Assembly: GCF_036053395.1 (NCBI RefSeq)
Contig: NZ_CP107942.1
Location: 8,202,501-8,266,500 of the forward strand
Length of the DNA: 64,000 nt
DNA from: Actinoplanes sp. NBC_00393
GTDB lineage: Bacteria > Actinomycetota > Actinomycetes > Mycobacteriales > Micromonosporaceae
Reading direction: 5' to 3'
Position numbers and translations under genes: made by a program. Each line of letters begins with the position of its first letter. The first letter of the stretch is position 1. The notes below the pieces were generated by a model. That model was not told the DNA's origin, did no database searches, and worked only from the letters and a program-made list of their open reading frames with translations. Positions 26,823 through 36,700 of this stretch are shown here, in pieces.

Positions 26823-29800
26823 CTACACCGCTGTCCTTGTGCCGCCGCCATGGCGGGTTACCCGTGGGCGAAGCGAGATCTTGACGGCTCTGCGGGTGAA
26901 TGCCGCGTCGGTGGACTTGTTGGACCACAAATACGCCTCGCCGCGATCGAGCGCGGCCAGCTTGGCCGGTGTCAGGTCGGCGAGTGCGGCGTTGGCCTTC
27001 TGCAGGTGTTTGAGCCAGGCCGGCGATGTGAACCGATGCAGGATGACGTGGTTGGAGAGTTCGATGAGTGGGATGGGCACTGACGGTGGGTCTTGGCTGG
27101 CCACGAGGATGCTCATGCCCTTGTGCCGCATCTCTCTGACACTTTCCACCAGGCCGTGCACCAGGTCGGGGCTCTCGATGTACTTGTGTGCCTCGTCGAA
27201 GACCACGAGCTTGTTGAACCGCTCCCCGTTGGCCGTCGCCTCGGCGAAGAGTTCCATGAGTACCACGAAGAGACCGAGCGCCTCGTCTTTCTCGATGAGT
27301 TCGTCGCGGAGGTCGACGATGATGAGGCGACCGGGCCGGACAAGGTCCTGGACCCGGAAGCTGTCGTCGATGTAGTCGGCTGCGAGGTCGAGTCGCTGGT
27401 GGGCGAGCTGCTTGATTTGGTCGGTCAGCGTGGACTGGTCGATGCCGTCGCGGAGGGCGTCAAGCGTGAGCCCGGAGCGGTTGGCCCGCATGATCCGGTT
27501 GAGCTGGCGGATGTAGGTCGACTGGTTACCGAGGGCGCCCATGAGGAAGCGCCAGTGGCTGGCCCGTAGTTCGTCGGAGCCGAACTTCAGTGGGTGGACC
27601 TCGATGGCGGGGTATTCGGCGCGGCGTGCCGCGACTTGGTCGGAGGGCGCCAGCATGACTACGTCGGTGAGTGCGGCGGGGTCGGCTCCGTAACGCTGCC
27701 GCAAGCGTTCCACCAGTTCCGCGTCGTCATTGGGTTCGACCATGCTGGCGAACTCGGGGGTGTAGGTCAGCGTGGGGCTGTAGTGGAAGACGATCGTCGC
27801 CAGTGGTTTGGGGAGTTGGTTGAGCGCCGGAACCGGCAGTGACACGGCTTCGATGATGGAGCCGAGCGTGTAGCTCTTTCCGCTGCCTTGCACCCCGAAG
27901 AGGCTGATGGTGTGGGTTTCGTTGAGGTCCAGAGCGATTCGCCTGCCTACGGCTTCACCGATCACGCCGTACTGGGGTGACGGGCGCGTCGTCCCCACGA
28001 ATACGTCCGGGTCTGCGGTGGCAGCGGCCTGCTCCGTGGCGGCGGGAACCCGCGGCTCGACAGGCACGGGTGGATCGATAACAGCTGGCGGCTCCTCAGC
28101 CGGTTCGGGAGAGTCTTCGGTCGCAGCCGGCGGTTGCTCCGGCGGTACGTCCTGCTCGGCCGGGATGTCGTGCGACCGGGCAGGTGCCCGGAAAGCTGCT
28201 CCCGCTGGCCGTGGGACGGTGAGGTCGCGACCGGACATGGTGGCGGAGGTCTGGCTGTCCGCGGAGCCGGCGGCTAGCACCGGATCGGTCACGATCGCGT
28301 CGAGCAGTTCATCGACGAGGTCGCGGCCGATGCGGTGGAACTGCACGCCCGATTCGGTGTCGATGTCGGAGCCGGAACCACTCAGGTCGAAGATCAAACC
28401 GGTACGGGTGAAGTCCAGCCGATAGCCGTCGTCGAGGTTGTCGAGCAGCCATTCCGCCTCTGCCGCCGGCCCGGCGGTCATGACGCCGTGCCGAACCGCC
28501 CGAGCGAGGTAGTGCCGCAGCAGGGTGGCGAGTTCGGCGTTGCGTACCGTCCGGTCCGGCCGATCAGGCTTCAGGAGGTCGGGGTCGAAGCTGCCACGCA
28601 GGACATCCTCGCTCCGGTCGAGTTGCTCGGAGATCTTGTCGCGAAGCTGTTGGATGTCGGCGATGCTGTTCAGTGCCGTATGGCATTTGACCTCGACGAG
28701 GCGGCAGGTGATCGTGCGTTGCCGTGCGTTCAGGCTGAACAGAGCGAGGTCGGTGCGGTGCAGCGTGACGCTTTCGGTGATCTCGTCGGCTCGGCGCCGC
28801 GCCTCTCGATAGAGTTCCAGGTGCGCGTCCAGTGGTACCAGGACCTGATCTCGTAGTACGCCCTGGTAGTCCAGGTAGAGCCGGGCGATGGCCAGGCCGA
28901 GCACTTCGGTTCGCTGGTTCGGCGCGGTAGATGCGATCTTGAACGCGAGCCGCCCGGACAGCAGCCGGAGCTGGTCGAAGAAGGCACCTGCGTGGCGCCG
29001 GTCGATGTGTACGCCGTGCTGGTCCACCATCGGGTTGAGCATGGCCCGCAACTCGTCGACCGATCGGGAGCTGACCACCAGGTGATGGTCGAGGCCCGCG
29101 TCGCCGTCCGGGGCATAGTCGATCACGTAGGCCGGGCGCCGTGTGCTGCCCGGGCTGTCGAAATATTCGACGCCGAGGGTGCGGTCGACGGTGATGACCC
29201 AGTCGCTGCATCGGTGGGCCTGGTGAAGCAGGGCGGTGTCGTCGGCGTCGAGGCTGAGCGTGATCCGTGGAACGCGCCCGTGGCCGGGTTCGCCCGTGGT
29301 GACGGTCGCGGTGGCTGCGGCGATCGTCGCCGGTAGTGCGGCCAACAGGTCGGTGCATTCCTCTGCGCCGGGCAGCTCGCGGGCGTGGCCGTGGCGGGGT
29401 TGCTTGTGCCAGGCGATGTCCGTGCCGGTGTCGACGAACCGCACTCGCATGGGTTGGACGAGCCCGTGAACCGGGACGGGCACGGCTTGCTCGTCCTCAC
29501 CGACATCGAACCGTTCACCGGTGAAGGCGTCGAACAGGACGGTCACGTGGGCGGTGTGGTTGCTGGTCGCCGAGCGGTACTCAGCCAGCGGCCGGATCGC
29601 GACCGAGAGTTTCGGAGTGAGGGCAGTCGCCGACGGTACGGCGAAAACCTCAGCCTCGGCAGTGTTGCTCCAGGTTCCTCGCAGCAGGTCGGCCAGCGCT
29701 TCGCCGACGCCCGGGGTCTGCGGGTCCGTGGCGAACAGCCGCAGGTCGTAACGCAGCTGCTTGGTCGAGGGGCGGCGTTCGAGTTCGAGCAGTGTCTCAG

Positions 29801-32174
29801 CGAGGATGTCGCCACGCCCGGCGTTGACCGCGCACACCACCAGCGTGCTCACGTACGGGTGCATCCGCAGGTATCGTTCGAGCCGGTCGGCAAGCTTGGC
29901 GGGTGGGATCGTGCCCCCGGCGGCCGGTCCGGCGGCGGCCTTCAGCGCTTGAGCGAGATCCATCAGGACGGTCTGCGGGTCGTGGGTCTCCGACGGGAGG
30001 CAGACCCCCCAGTACCGGCTGAGGTTGGCTGCCGCCATGGTCAGGCGCCCGTCGTCGGCCACCACAGTCAGCGGGAACCCGGTGGGTTCGAGTTCCAGCA
30101 GCGTGTGCCCGGCGGCGATGAGGCTGGCCGGCTCGGCTGCCGCGGCGTCCGCCAGCCAGGCGTTGCCGAGTTCGGCCCAGGTCAGTAGCCACAGCAGACG
30201 CAGTGGATGGGTCGGTGCGACGAGCGTGAGTTCCCGGTGGGTGCCTGCGGCGTCGCGGTAGTCGACCGTCACCGTGTCGACGCGGAGCAGTGCGGTGAGG
30301 TCGCGCAGTGCTCCGGCCACGGACTGCTGGGCTCGATGCAGGTGCCAGGTCAACGCGGAGGCGTACGCCTGGGCGTAGGCGATGATCGGTTCACGAAGGG
30401 TGACCAGGTCGCGACCGGCAAGGATCATGTCATCGGTGCCGGCGATCGCCTGGAAAACCGCCGTCCGACCTTGCAGGACCAGGGCCGTCGACTCGTCATG
30501 GTTCGCGGGAAGGCCGCTGTCAGACCGGTGGATCTCCACAGGGGTCTCGGCCGCTACGGTGATCCGCAACGGCTGAAGCCGTTCCGGTGCGGCGAGAATC
30601 TCCCGCTCCAACTCGCCGAGGACTGGGCCGACCTGGATCTCGGCATTGCCATACGATCCGAAGCCGGCCTGGAGGCCGACGCGGTCCCGGCCTTTCCAGG
30701 ACACCGAGCGACAGGTGAGGGTCTGCCAGTCCCGACCGTCGGCGAGCGCTGCGAACTGCAGTTGTCGCAATACCTGGGTGACGCCGACGCCTTTGGTGAT
30801 CTGTTGCCTAGTGGGCGGCTCGTCCAGGTCGTCGCCGTCGGCGACCACGTAGAAGCGGTCGCTCTCCTCAGGTGGGTGACCGCCCGACTCGATCTCCTCG
30901 CCGCGTCGACCGCGACGTTCGGCTGTCGGCAGCTCGACCCCCGCCGCGTCCAGCGGCAGCACCCGTACGTAGTGCCAACCCGGTTCCAGGTTGGCAGTGC
31001 GCAGCTTCCGCAGTTTCGCCTTGTACGGGTCGCGGACGGTGGTGGAGACCTTGACCATGGTCTGCACGCCGGCCGGACCTGCTTCTTCGGAGACCAGCTG
31101 CACCGCGAACCGGGCCAGGCCGGTGACCGTACGTGGATCGGGTTCGACGCGGAAGGTGACCGCCAGTTCTGTCTGCCCGGAGCCACCGGCGATGAGGTAG
31201 GGCTGGCCGGCGATGCTGCCCAGCACCGCATGGTCGGCGTGCTGCGGCTGGCTGCCGGCCAGTGGCAGATCGAGTTCGCCGACTCGGATCGTGACGTGCT
31301 GGACCGGTTGTTCGTCGGGCAGCGGCCAGCGGTGGAAGGCGAGCGGCCAGTTGGCGTGGTCGACGACGATCGGCCGGGTCCAGGCTCTCGGGTCATCCAG
31401 GCCGGTGCGGGTCAGGAAGTCCGCGAGCCGGGACCGGAAGCCTGCATCGGTGAGCCGTAACGCGATCACCCGCTGGCGTACGGATCGGTCCGGGGTGTTC
31501 AGCGTGCGGACCGCGGCCACGTTGCGCTGTACACGAAGTCGCACACCGGCAGGTTCGGTGAAGACCTCGAAGTCGGGGATCAGGCCCAGTTCGAACAGCG
31601 CTGCCCCGGCGGCCGGACGGTCGTAGTCGTTGGCGGCAACGGTCAGCAGATACCGTGCCCGCTCGGCAGCACCGGCTGGACGTGCCGCGTGTTCGTCGAG
31701 CGCGGCGAACATCTCGAGCAGATCGTGGCGCAGTTCGTCCGGCACGTTCACCAGCAGTTGCGCTATCAGGTCGGGGTAGACCTCGCCGAGCGTGACGTCC
31801 TCGAAGGTGGCCACGTCGAACGAGTCCTCGGCGCTGACGTGCACCCCGGGTGGGAGGAAGACGAGCAGCGGCGGACGCAACCGGTCCTGGGCGTCCGGGT
31901 TGCGCAGCTCGACCAGCTTGGTGCTGGTCACGGCGACGTCGGCGGCGACGGTCGGCGGCTGCCCGAGGACGTGCACCTGCGCCTGATCGCCGACGGCCTC
32001 GCGTAGCCTGCGGCACAGCCGCTCGGCCAGCGAGGCGGGTACGTCGGCGACCCGCGCGCAGTGGCCCCTCCCACGGGCTGCCAGCAGGCTGGACAACCGT
32101 GGGACGAGCACTCGTTCGAGCGCCTCGTCGAAGTCGGCGTCGGTGATCTCCCGCAGCCCGGTGCTCGTGCTCAT
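26823..32174 (-). CDS. mad8: MADS ATP-binding protein MAD8 (HerA/FtsK-like C-terminus)
   Basis: 1783 residues. The ATG at 32174 overlaps the stop of the previous gene (ATGA). A longer frame to 32990 is an overlap artefact. The first 1350 residues are large mixed domains without recognisable catalytic motifs. A Pro/Glu-rich linker near 1360-1400 leads to a P-loop module of the HerA/VirB4 type: LFGVQGSGKSYTL near 1428, Walker B LVVFDEAHKY near 1658, then the SILVASQDPPSVP sensor and a C-terminal SLRPR end. By analogy with HerA-like pumps it may move along or translocate DNA. Last gene of the operon, followed by a strong terminator. Gene name rests on position, size and ATPase type. Confidence 0.75.
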   Translation of the reverse strand: MSTSTGLREITDADFDEALERVLVPRLSSLLAARGRGHCARVADVPASLAERLCRRLREAVGDQAQVHVLGQPPTVAADVAVTSTKLVELRNPDAQDRLRPPLLVFLPPGVHVSAEDSFDVATFEDVTLGEVYPDLIAQLLVNVPDELRHDLLEMFAALDEHAARPAGAAERARYLLTVAANDYDRPAAGAALFELGLIPDFEVFTEPAGVRLRVQRNVAAVRTLNTPDRSVRQRVIALRLTDAGFRSRLADFLTRTGLDDPRAWTRPIVVDHANWPLAFHRWPLPDEQPVQHVTIRVGELDLPLAGSQPQHADHAVLGSIAGQPYLIAGGSGQTELAVTFRVEPDPRTVTGLARFAVQLVSEEAGPAGVQTMVKVSTTVRDPYKAKLRKLRTANLEPGWHYVRVLPLDAAGVELPTAERRGRRGEEIESGGHPPEESDRFYVVADGDDLDEPPTRQQITKGVGVTQVLRQLQFAALADGRDWQTLTCRSVSWKGRDRVGLQAGFGSYGNAEIQVGPVLGELEREILAAPERLQPLRITVAAETPVEIHRSDSGLPANHDESTALVLQGRTAVFQAIAGTDDMILAGRDLVTLREPIIAYAQAYASALTWHLHRAQQSVAGALRDLTALLRVDTVTVDYRDAAGTHRELTLVAPTHPLRLLWLLTWAELGNAWLADAAAAEPASLIAAGHTLLELEPTGFPLTVVADDGRLTMAAANLSRYWGVCLPSETHDPQTVLMDLAQALKAAAGPAAGGTIPPAKLADRLERYLRMHPYVSTLVVCAVNAGRGDILAETLLELERRPSTKQLRYDLRLFATDPQTPGVGEALADLLRGTWSNTAEAEVFAVPSATALTPKLSVAIRPLAEYRSATSNHTAHVTVLFDAFTGERFDVGEDEQAVPVPVHGLVQPMRVRFVDTGTDIAWHKQPRHGHARELPGAEECTDLLAALPATIAAATATVTTGEPGHGRVPRITLSLDADDTALLHQAHRCSDWVITVDRTLGVEYFDSPGSTRRPAYVIDYAPDGDAGLDHHLVVSSRSVDELRAMLNPMVDQHGVHIDRRHAGAFFDQLRLLSGRLAFKIASTAPNQRTEVLGLAIARLYLDYQGVLRDQVLVPLDAHLELYREARRRADEITESVTLHRTDLALFSLNARQRTITCRLVEVKCHTALNSIADIQQLRDKISEQLDRSEDVLRGSFDPDLLKPDRPDRTVRNAELATLLRHYLARAVRHGVMTAGPAAEAEWLLDNLDDGYRLDFTRTGLIFDLSGSGSDIDTESGVQFHRIGRDLVDELLDAIVTDPVLAAGSADSQTSATMSGRDLTVPRPAGAAFRAPARSHDIPAEQDVPPEQPPAATEDSPEPAEEPPAVIDPPVPVEPRVPAATEQAAATADPDVFVGTTRPSPQYGVIGEAVGRRIALDLNETHTISLFGVQGSGKSYTLGSIIEAVSLPVPALNQLPKPLATIVFHYSPTLTYTPEFASMVEPNDDAELVERLRQRYGADPAALTDVVMLAPSDQVAARRAEYPAIEVHPLKFGSDELRASHWRFLMGALGNQSTYIRQLNRIMRANRSGLTLDALRDGIDQSTLTDQIKQLAHQRLDLAADYIDDSFRVQDLVRPGRLIIVDLRDELIEKDEALGLFVVLMELFAEATANGERFNKLVVFDEAHKYIESPDLVHGLVESVREMRHKGMSILVASQDPPSVPIPLIELSNHVILHRFTSPAWLKHLQKANAALADLTPAKLAALDRGEAYLWSNKSTDAAFTRRAVKISLRPRVTRHGGGTRTAV

Positions 32175-33766
32175 CGTGATGGTCCAGCCGAGTTGAGGAG
32201 GTATCGGGGCGTGATGGTCTGCGTCAGATACGCGTCGGACAGATCGCTGTAGAAGCCGATCTCCCGCAGTTTGGCGACGAAAGCCGCGCGGTTGGCCCGC
32301 AGCGCGGCCTGATCCGTGAGGGTAGGCGCGCCGAAGCCGTCTCCCGGCGGCAACTGGTCGATGTACAGGCCGTAGGTCTCGCGGAGCTCTTTCAGGAACT
32401 CGTCGACTCGGAGCGGCTCCGTGCGCAGCAGGCCGTGACCGTCCGGCCGTAACAAGGCCAGCTGCAGCAGAACCTCCAGCAGCCGGCTGTCGAAGATGAA
32501 CCGGCGTTCGCCGCGGCGCGGCTGGGCGATCATGGCACCCGGCCGGTTCTTGAGTAGGAGCGCGTCGAGGCATTCGGTGAGGTATTTGCGATGGAATGCC
32601 ACCCGGCAGCTCGAGATGATCTCGATGTAGGTGGTGAACGCATCGAGTTTGAGCCCCACCAGGTCGGCGATCGCCGAGTCGGCGTCCTCCTCGGATTCCT
32701 GTACCGCATCGAGCACCCGCGGCAGGCGAGATTTGGCGAAGGCTTCCCGGTCGGTGCGGTATCGGGGTTCCAGCAACTGCAGTAACTCGGGGACCCCGAA
32801 CACCCCGTCGGCCGGGCGACGGCGCTTGTTCGTCCGGACCAGGTGCGCGGCCAGGTCGTCGAGCTTGCGCACGGTGAAGGTCCCTTGGATGAACTCGGGC
32901 ATCCGCGCGTACCAATAACGGGCGCTGCGCTCGGCCAGCGCGGCCACGGGCGTACCGGGAATGCCGGCCACGTCGAGGAAGAACCCGCACGTGGGGTCAC
33001 CGGTCTGCCCGGCGATGCGCTGCGGCAGCAGCCGCATCAACCGCAGGTGGTACCGGGCGAGGTGGAACGCGAACAGGATCTTCAGGTGCTCGACTAGCAC
33101 CGAGCGGGGAATGACCTGCTGGTGGTACAGCAGCCGGAAGAGGTCGGTCACCAGCAACCGCGCCGCTTCCTGGTCCAACGGCGGATAGCCGTACGCCGCC
33201 TTGCCCTCCCGGTCGGTGACCTTCTTACGCAGCACCTGGGCCAGGTTGATCAGCGCCTGGGTCTCGACATCGACCGTGGCACCCGTGGCTGGCGTCTCGG
33301 TACGACCGTCGACACCGGCGAAGAAGAACTGTTTGAGGTCGTCCAGCGCCCGTGCCCCGCGACCACCGGGTTCGTGGCGGATCATCCAGTACAGCTGATC
33401 ATCTGCCCCGTAGGGCCGTGACCGCTTGCCCGCCCGATACCGGTAGGCGAATCCGTGCAGTGGGCGCAGCCCGGCCACCGCCTGGCCCGGACGCCCACGG
33501 TTGACCAGGTCGAGCAGGTTGGTCTCCAGCCAGCGGTAGGTCATGGCCGGGTCGAATCCCTGGAACAAGTCCGGGTTGTCCCGGATCTGATCGACGTAGG
33601 CGTCGATCGGGATGCCGTCCGGCGCTCCGATCACCACGCTCGGCGAGCCGCGGAACCACAGCCGTGGCAGCAGCCCGGTCAGCACCCGGTCCATGTCGAG
33701 TTGCTTGTAGTCCAGGAAACTCACGCCGGGATGACGGAACTCCCGGTCCTGACGGTGCAGTCCCAT
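32171..33766 (-). CDS. mad7: MADS protein MAD7, unknown function
   Basis: 531 residues from the ATG at 33766, which overlaps the kinase stop by one base (TGATG); a GTG one codon earlier is also possible. No catalytic motif could be found. The sequence is mostly helical with the conserved-looking pieces LDYKQLDMDRVLTG at the start and SCRVAFHRKYLTECLDALL near residue 400. It is coupled to mad6 and to mad8 by overlaps, so it probably is made in fixed ratio to them and may be a scaffold or adaptor. The name rests on operon position alone. Confidence 0.7.
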   Translation of the reverse strand: MGLHRQDREFRHPGVSFLDYKQLDMDRVLTGLLPRLWFRGSPSVVIGAPDGIPIDAYVDQIRDNPDLFQGFDPAMTYRWLETNLLDLVNRGRPGQAVAGLRPLHGFAYRYRAGKRSRPYGADDQLYWMIRHEPGGRGARALDDLKQFFFAGVDGRTETPATGATVDVETQALINLAQVLRKKVTDREGKAAYGYPPLDQEAARLLVTDLFRLLYHQQVIPRSVLVEHLKILFAFHLARYHLRLMRLLPQRIAGQTGDPTCGFFLDVAGIPGTPVAALAERSARYWYARMPEFIQGTFTVRKLDDLAAHLVRTNKRRRPADGVFGVPELLQLLEPRYRTDREAFAKSRLPRVLDAVQESEEDADSAIADLVGLKLDAFTTYIEIISSCRVAFHRKYLTECLDALLLKNRPGAMIAQPRRGERRFIFDSRLLEVLLQLALLRPDGHGLLRTEPLRVDEFLKELRETYGLYIDQLPPGDGFGAPTLTDQAALRANRAAFVAKLREIGFYSDLSDAYLTQTITPRYLLNSAGPSR

Positions 33767-36700
33767 CACGCCTCCGCAGCCGGGCCGGTCGAGGTCTCGG
33801 GGGCGTCCATCACCAGAACACCGCCGTCGGCGATCCGGATCCGGCGCACATCGCGGCCGGCCACGGTGAGCAACAACTCCCGGTACGGGGTGGCCGACAG
33901 TTCGTTCTTGAAGATGGTCAGCCCCAGGTACAGCCCTTGCTGCTCGGCCGAACTGGGTAGATGCCCGTTACCGAGCCGGAACAGCAACTCGAACAGGTCC
34001 AGCCTGATCCGCAGTCGAGCCTCATGACCGCCCGGACCATGATGGCTGAGCACCAGCTCCTGACAACCGCCTTCCAGATAGGCCGACGCCGGGCCACCGG
34101 AGGGACGCAAACGGAGGCTGTCCGCGGGGAACAACCGGTAACTACGGACGGTGCCACCGGGAATCGCCCGGACCTGCAACGCGAGCGCACCACCGGACAC
34201 TGCGGCACCGGAAAGCCCTTCACCTCGGTTGATCGCGGTGATCAGGTCGGGTAGATGTCCGGGCACCCGATCCGGGTGGGCGAGCAACTCGGTGAAAGTC
34301 CGCGCCGACCGGTACGGCAGCATCCGGGACGAACGTTCCTCGTCCACACACTCGAAGTAGAAGCGGCGGCGGGCCGCCGCCAGGTATCGGCGGTGCGCTT
34401 CGGTCTCCGCCGGGTTCGCTGCGGCGCCACGCGGCAGCCGGGCGAACGCATCGTCGAGCAACCGCTGGTCGTAGTCGCCGCGCTGGTCGACCGTCATCAG
34501 AGCGCGCCCGGCGTCCGGTCCGACATAGTCCAGCCGCCGGTCCAGGGCAGGGTCGGCGACCGCGGCCACATCGAGCTGAGCCAGCAGCGCCAGGAGTCGG
34601 TCCCGGCCACCGGCCGGACCGATCCAGCTGTTGAAGTAGAACCCGTCGAGGATCGCGTCGCTGTCACCACGCGTATACAACTGATCGATCTGTTCGCAGT
34701 CCCGGCCCGAGGTCAGCAGGTAGGCCAGCGCGGACCCGACGTCACGCATGGTCAGATGCTGTACCCCGCGCAGAGCGGCGGTGGTGAACAGCATCCGCAA
34801 CCGCCCGGCGATTCTGGGGCCGACGCCCTCGTTGGCCAGCGTCTGCGCGTTGTGCCGGGCGTAGCAGGTGGCAGCGAGCGGACATCCCCCACACGCCTCC
34901 CACTGGGCCGGGTCGGTCATCCGGGCCAGCAGCCGGTCGAAGATCGGCGGCCCGAACTCCTCGGATTCGGAGAACAGACTCCGCCGATTCATGTTGATCA
35001 CCGCGACCGGGCCGTCGTCGGCAGCGCCGCCCAGCCCGGCACGCACCCTCGCCGCCAACGCGGGAAACCGCTCTTCGTGGACACTGACGAAATCGACCAG
35101 CCGACCTTCGTTGATGGCCATCAGCCGGGTCTCCCCGGCATTGCCGCCGAGTTCGGTTCCGGCGTACGGGGCGAAGAAGTCCGACAGCACCTCGTCGTTG
35201 GCGCGTTCTCCCTCGTCCTGGCTGCCGTCGTGGTTGGTGCGCAACCAGCGGCCGTTCGCCAGCCGGAGGTCAGCGCCGTTGTCCCGATACACCGGCACAT
35301 CGGCACCGGCGGCTTGCGCATCGCTCAACAACTGCTGCAGGTACGCCGTCTTGCCGTCACCCGCATTACCCGTGATGATCACCAACTGGTAGCGCCCGGC
35401 CAGCACCGCCTCGGTCAGCCGGGTGTCCAGTGCCGTGGACACGTACAGGTCGAACGGCCGGGCGCCGCTACGGGTACCCGCGTTGCTGCCGGCGCTCTGG
35501 CTGTACAGCGAACTCAGGAAGCCGACGAACGGGTTCGTCCCCTGCTGCGCGGCGGGCACGGTGACCGGTGGCGGGGTAGCCGGCTTCATCGGCCGGTGAA
35601 CCCGGTCGCCGACCGATCGCAGGGCGGTCAGGAACTCGGCCGCACTCGCATACCGCTCGCTGCGCCACGGCGCGATGGCCCGGAGCAGGACGCCGACCAA
35701 CTCGTCGGAGAGGTTGGTGAGGCCTGCGTAGGTCCGTGGATCGACCGCCGGCTCACCGGCGGCGCGCCGCACCCCGTCACCGAACGGCCACCGCCCGGTG
35801 AGCAGCTCGTACAGTGTCACACCGAGCCCGTACACGTCGCGGTCGACCAGGTCCGCGATCGTCACCCGGCCCGAGGAATAATCCGGTGGGGCATATTGGG
35901 GGGTGCCACCGACCTCGGACAGGCTGTCGCTGGCCCGGGTCGCCACGTTGAAGTCAAGGATCTTGCAGCCCACGTCGGTGCGCAGCAGGTTGGCCGGCTT
36001 GACGTCGCAGTGGAAGATGCCCTCACCGTGCAGGTGGGCCAATCCGTCCGCCACGTCGACGCCGAACCGCACCACATCCGCTGGCCCCAACGCCCGGTCG
36101 GCGACCAAGGACTTTCCATCTCGCCCTTCGAGGTGCTCGAACACCACGTAAGGCACCTTGCCCAACTCGAGGTAATCGGCCTCGCGCACCACCACGATGC
36201 TGCGATGCAACGGCAGACTCAGCAGCAGCTTGAACTCCCGCTTCAACCGCTCGACCACCGAATCGGTACCCCGGTGAACGATCTTGACCGCACGCTCCTC
36301 GTCGGCCAGATTGTCATAGACCCGGTACACGGTGCCGAACCGGCCCGCTCCCAGTTTCGCCCGAACCTGGTACTTCGCCGTCAACTGATGCCCTGGCGGC
36401 AGATTCCCGTAATCGACCTCGGCCGGCTTCGGCCGACTCACACCGGCCGCAACCCGGGCCAGCCGCTGCAATTCACGCAACGCATCCGCCGCCGACGGCC
36501 GAGCCGACGGCGCCAACGAACACATCCGGCGCAGCAGCGCCTCCACCGGCGGATCCACCCCGGCCGCCGACAACGCCGAATCCGGCAGGACACTGCCCCG
36601 ACGGAACTGGTCTGCCGACGACGCGAACGGCAACTCCCCGGTGAGCAACTGAAAGCCGATCACCCCGGCCGCGTAGACGTCCGAGGCACGGCTCATCGCC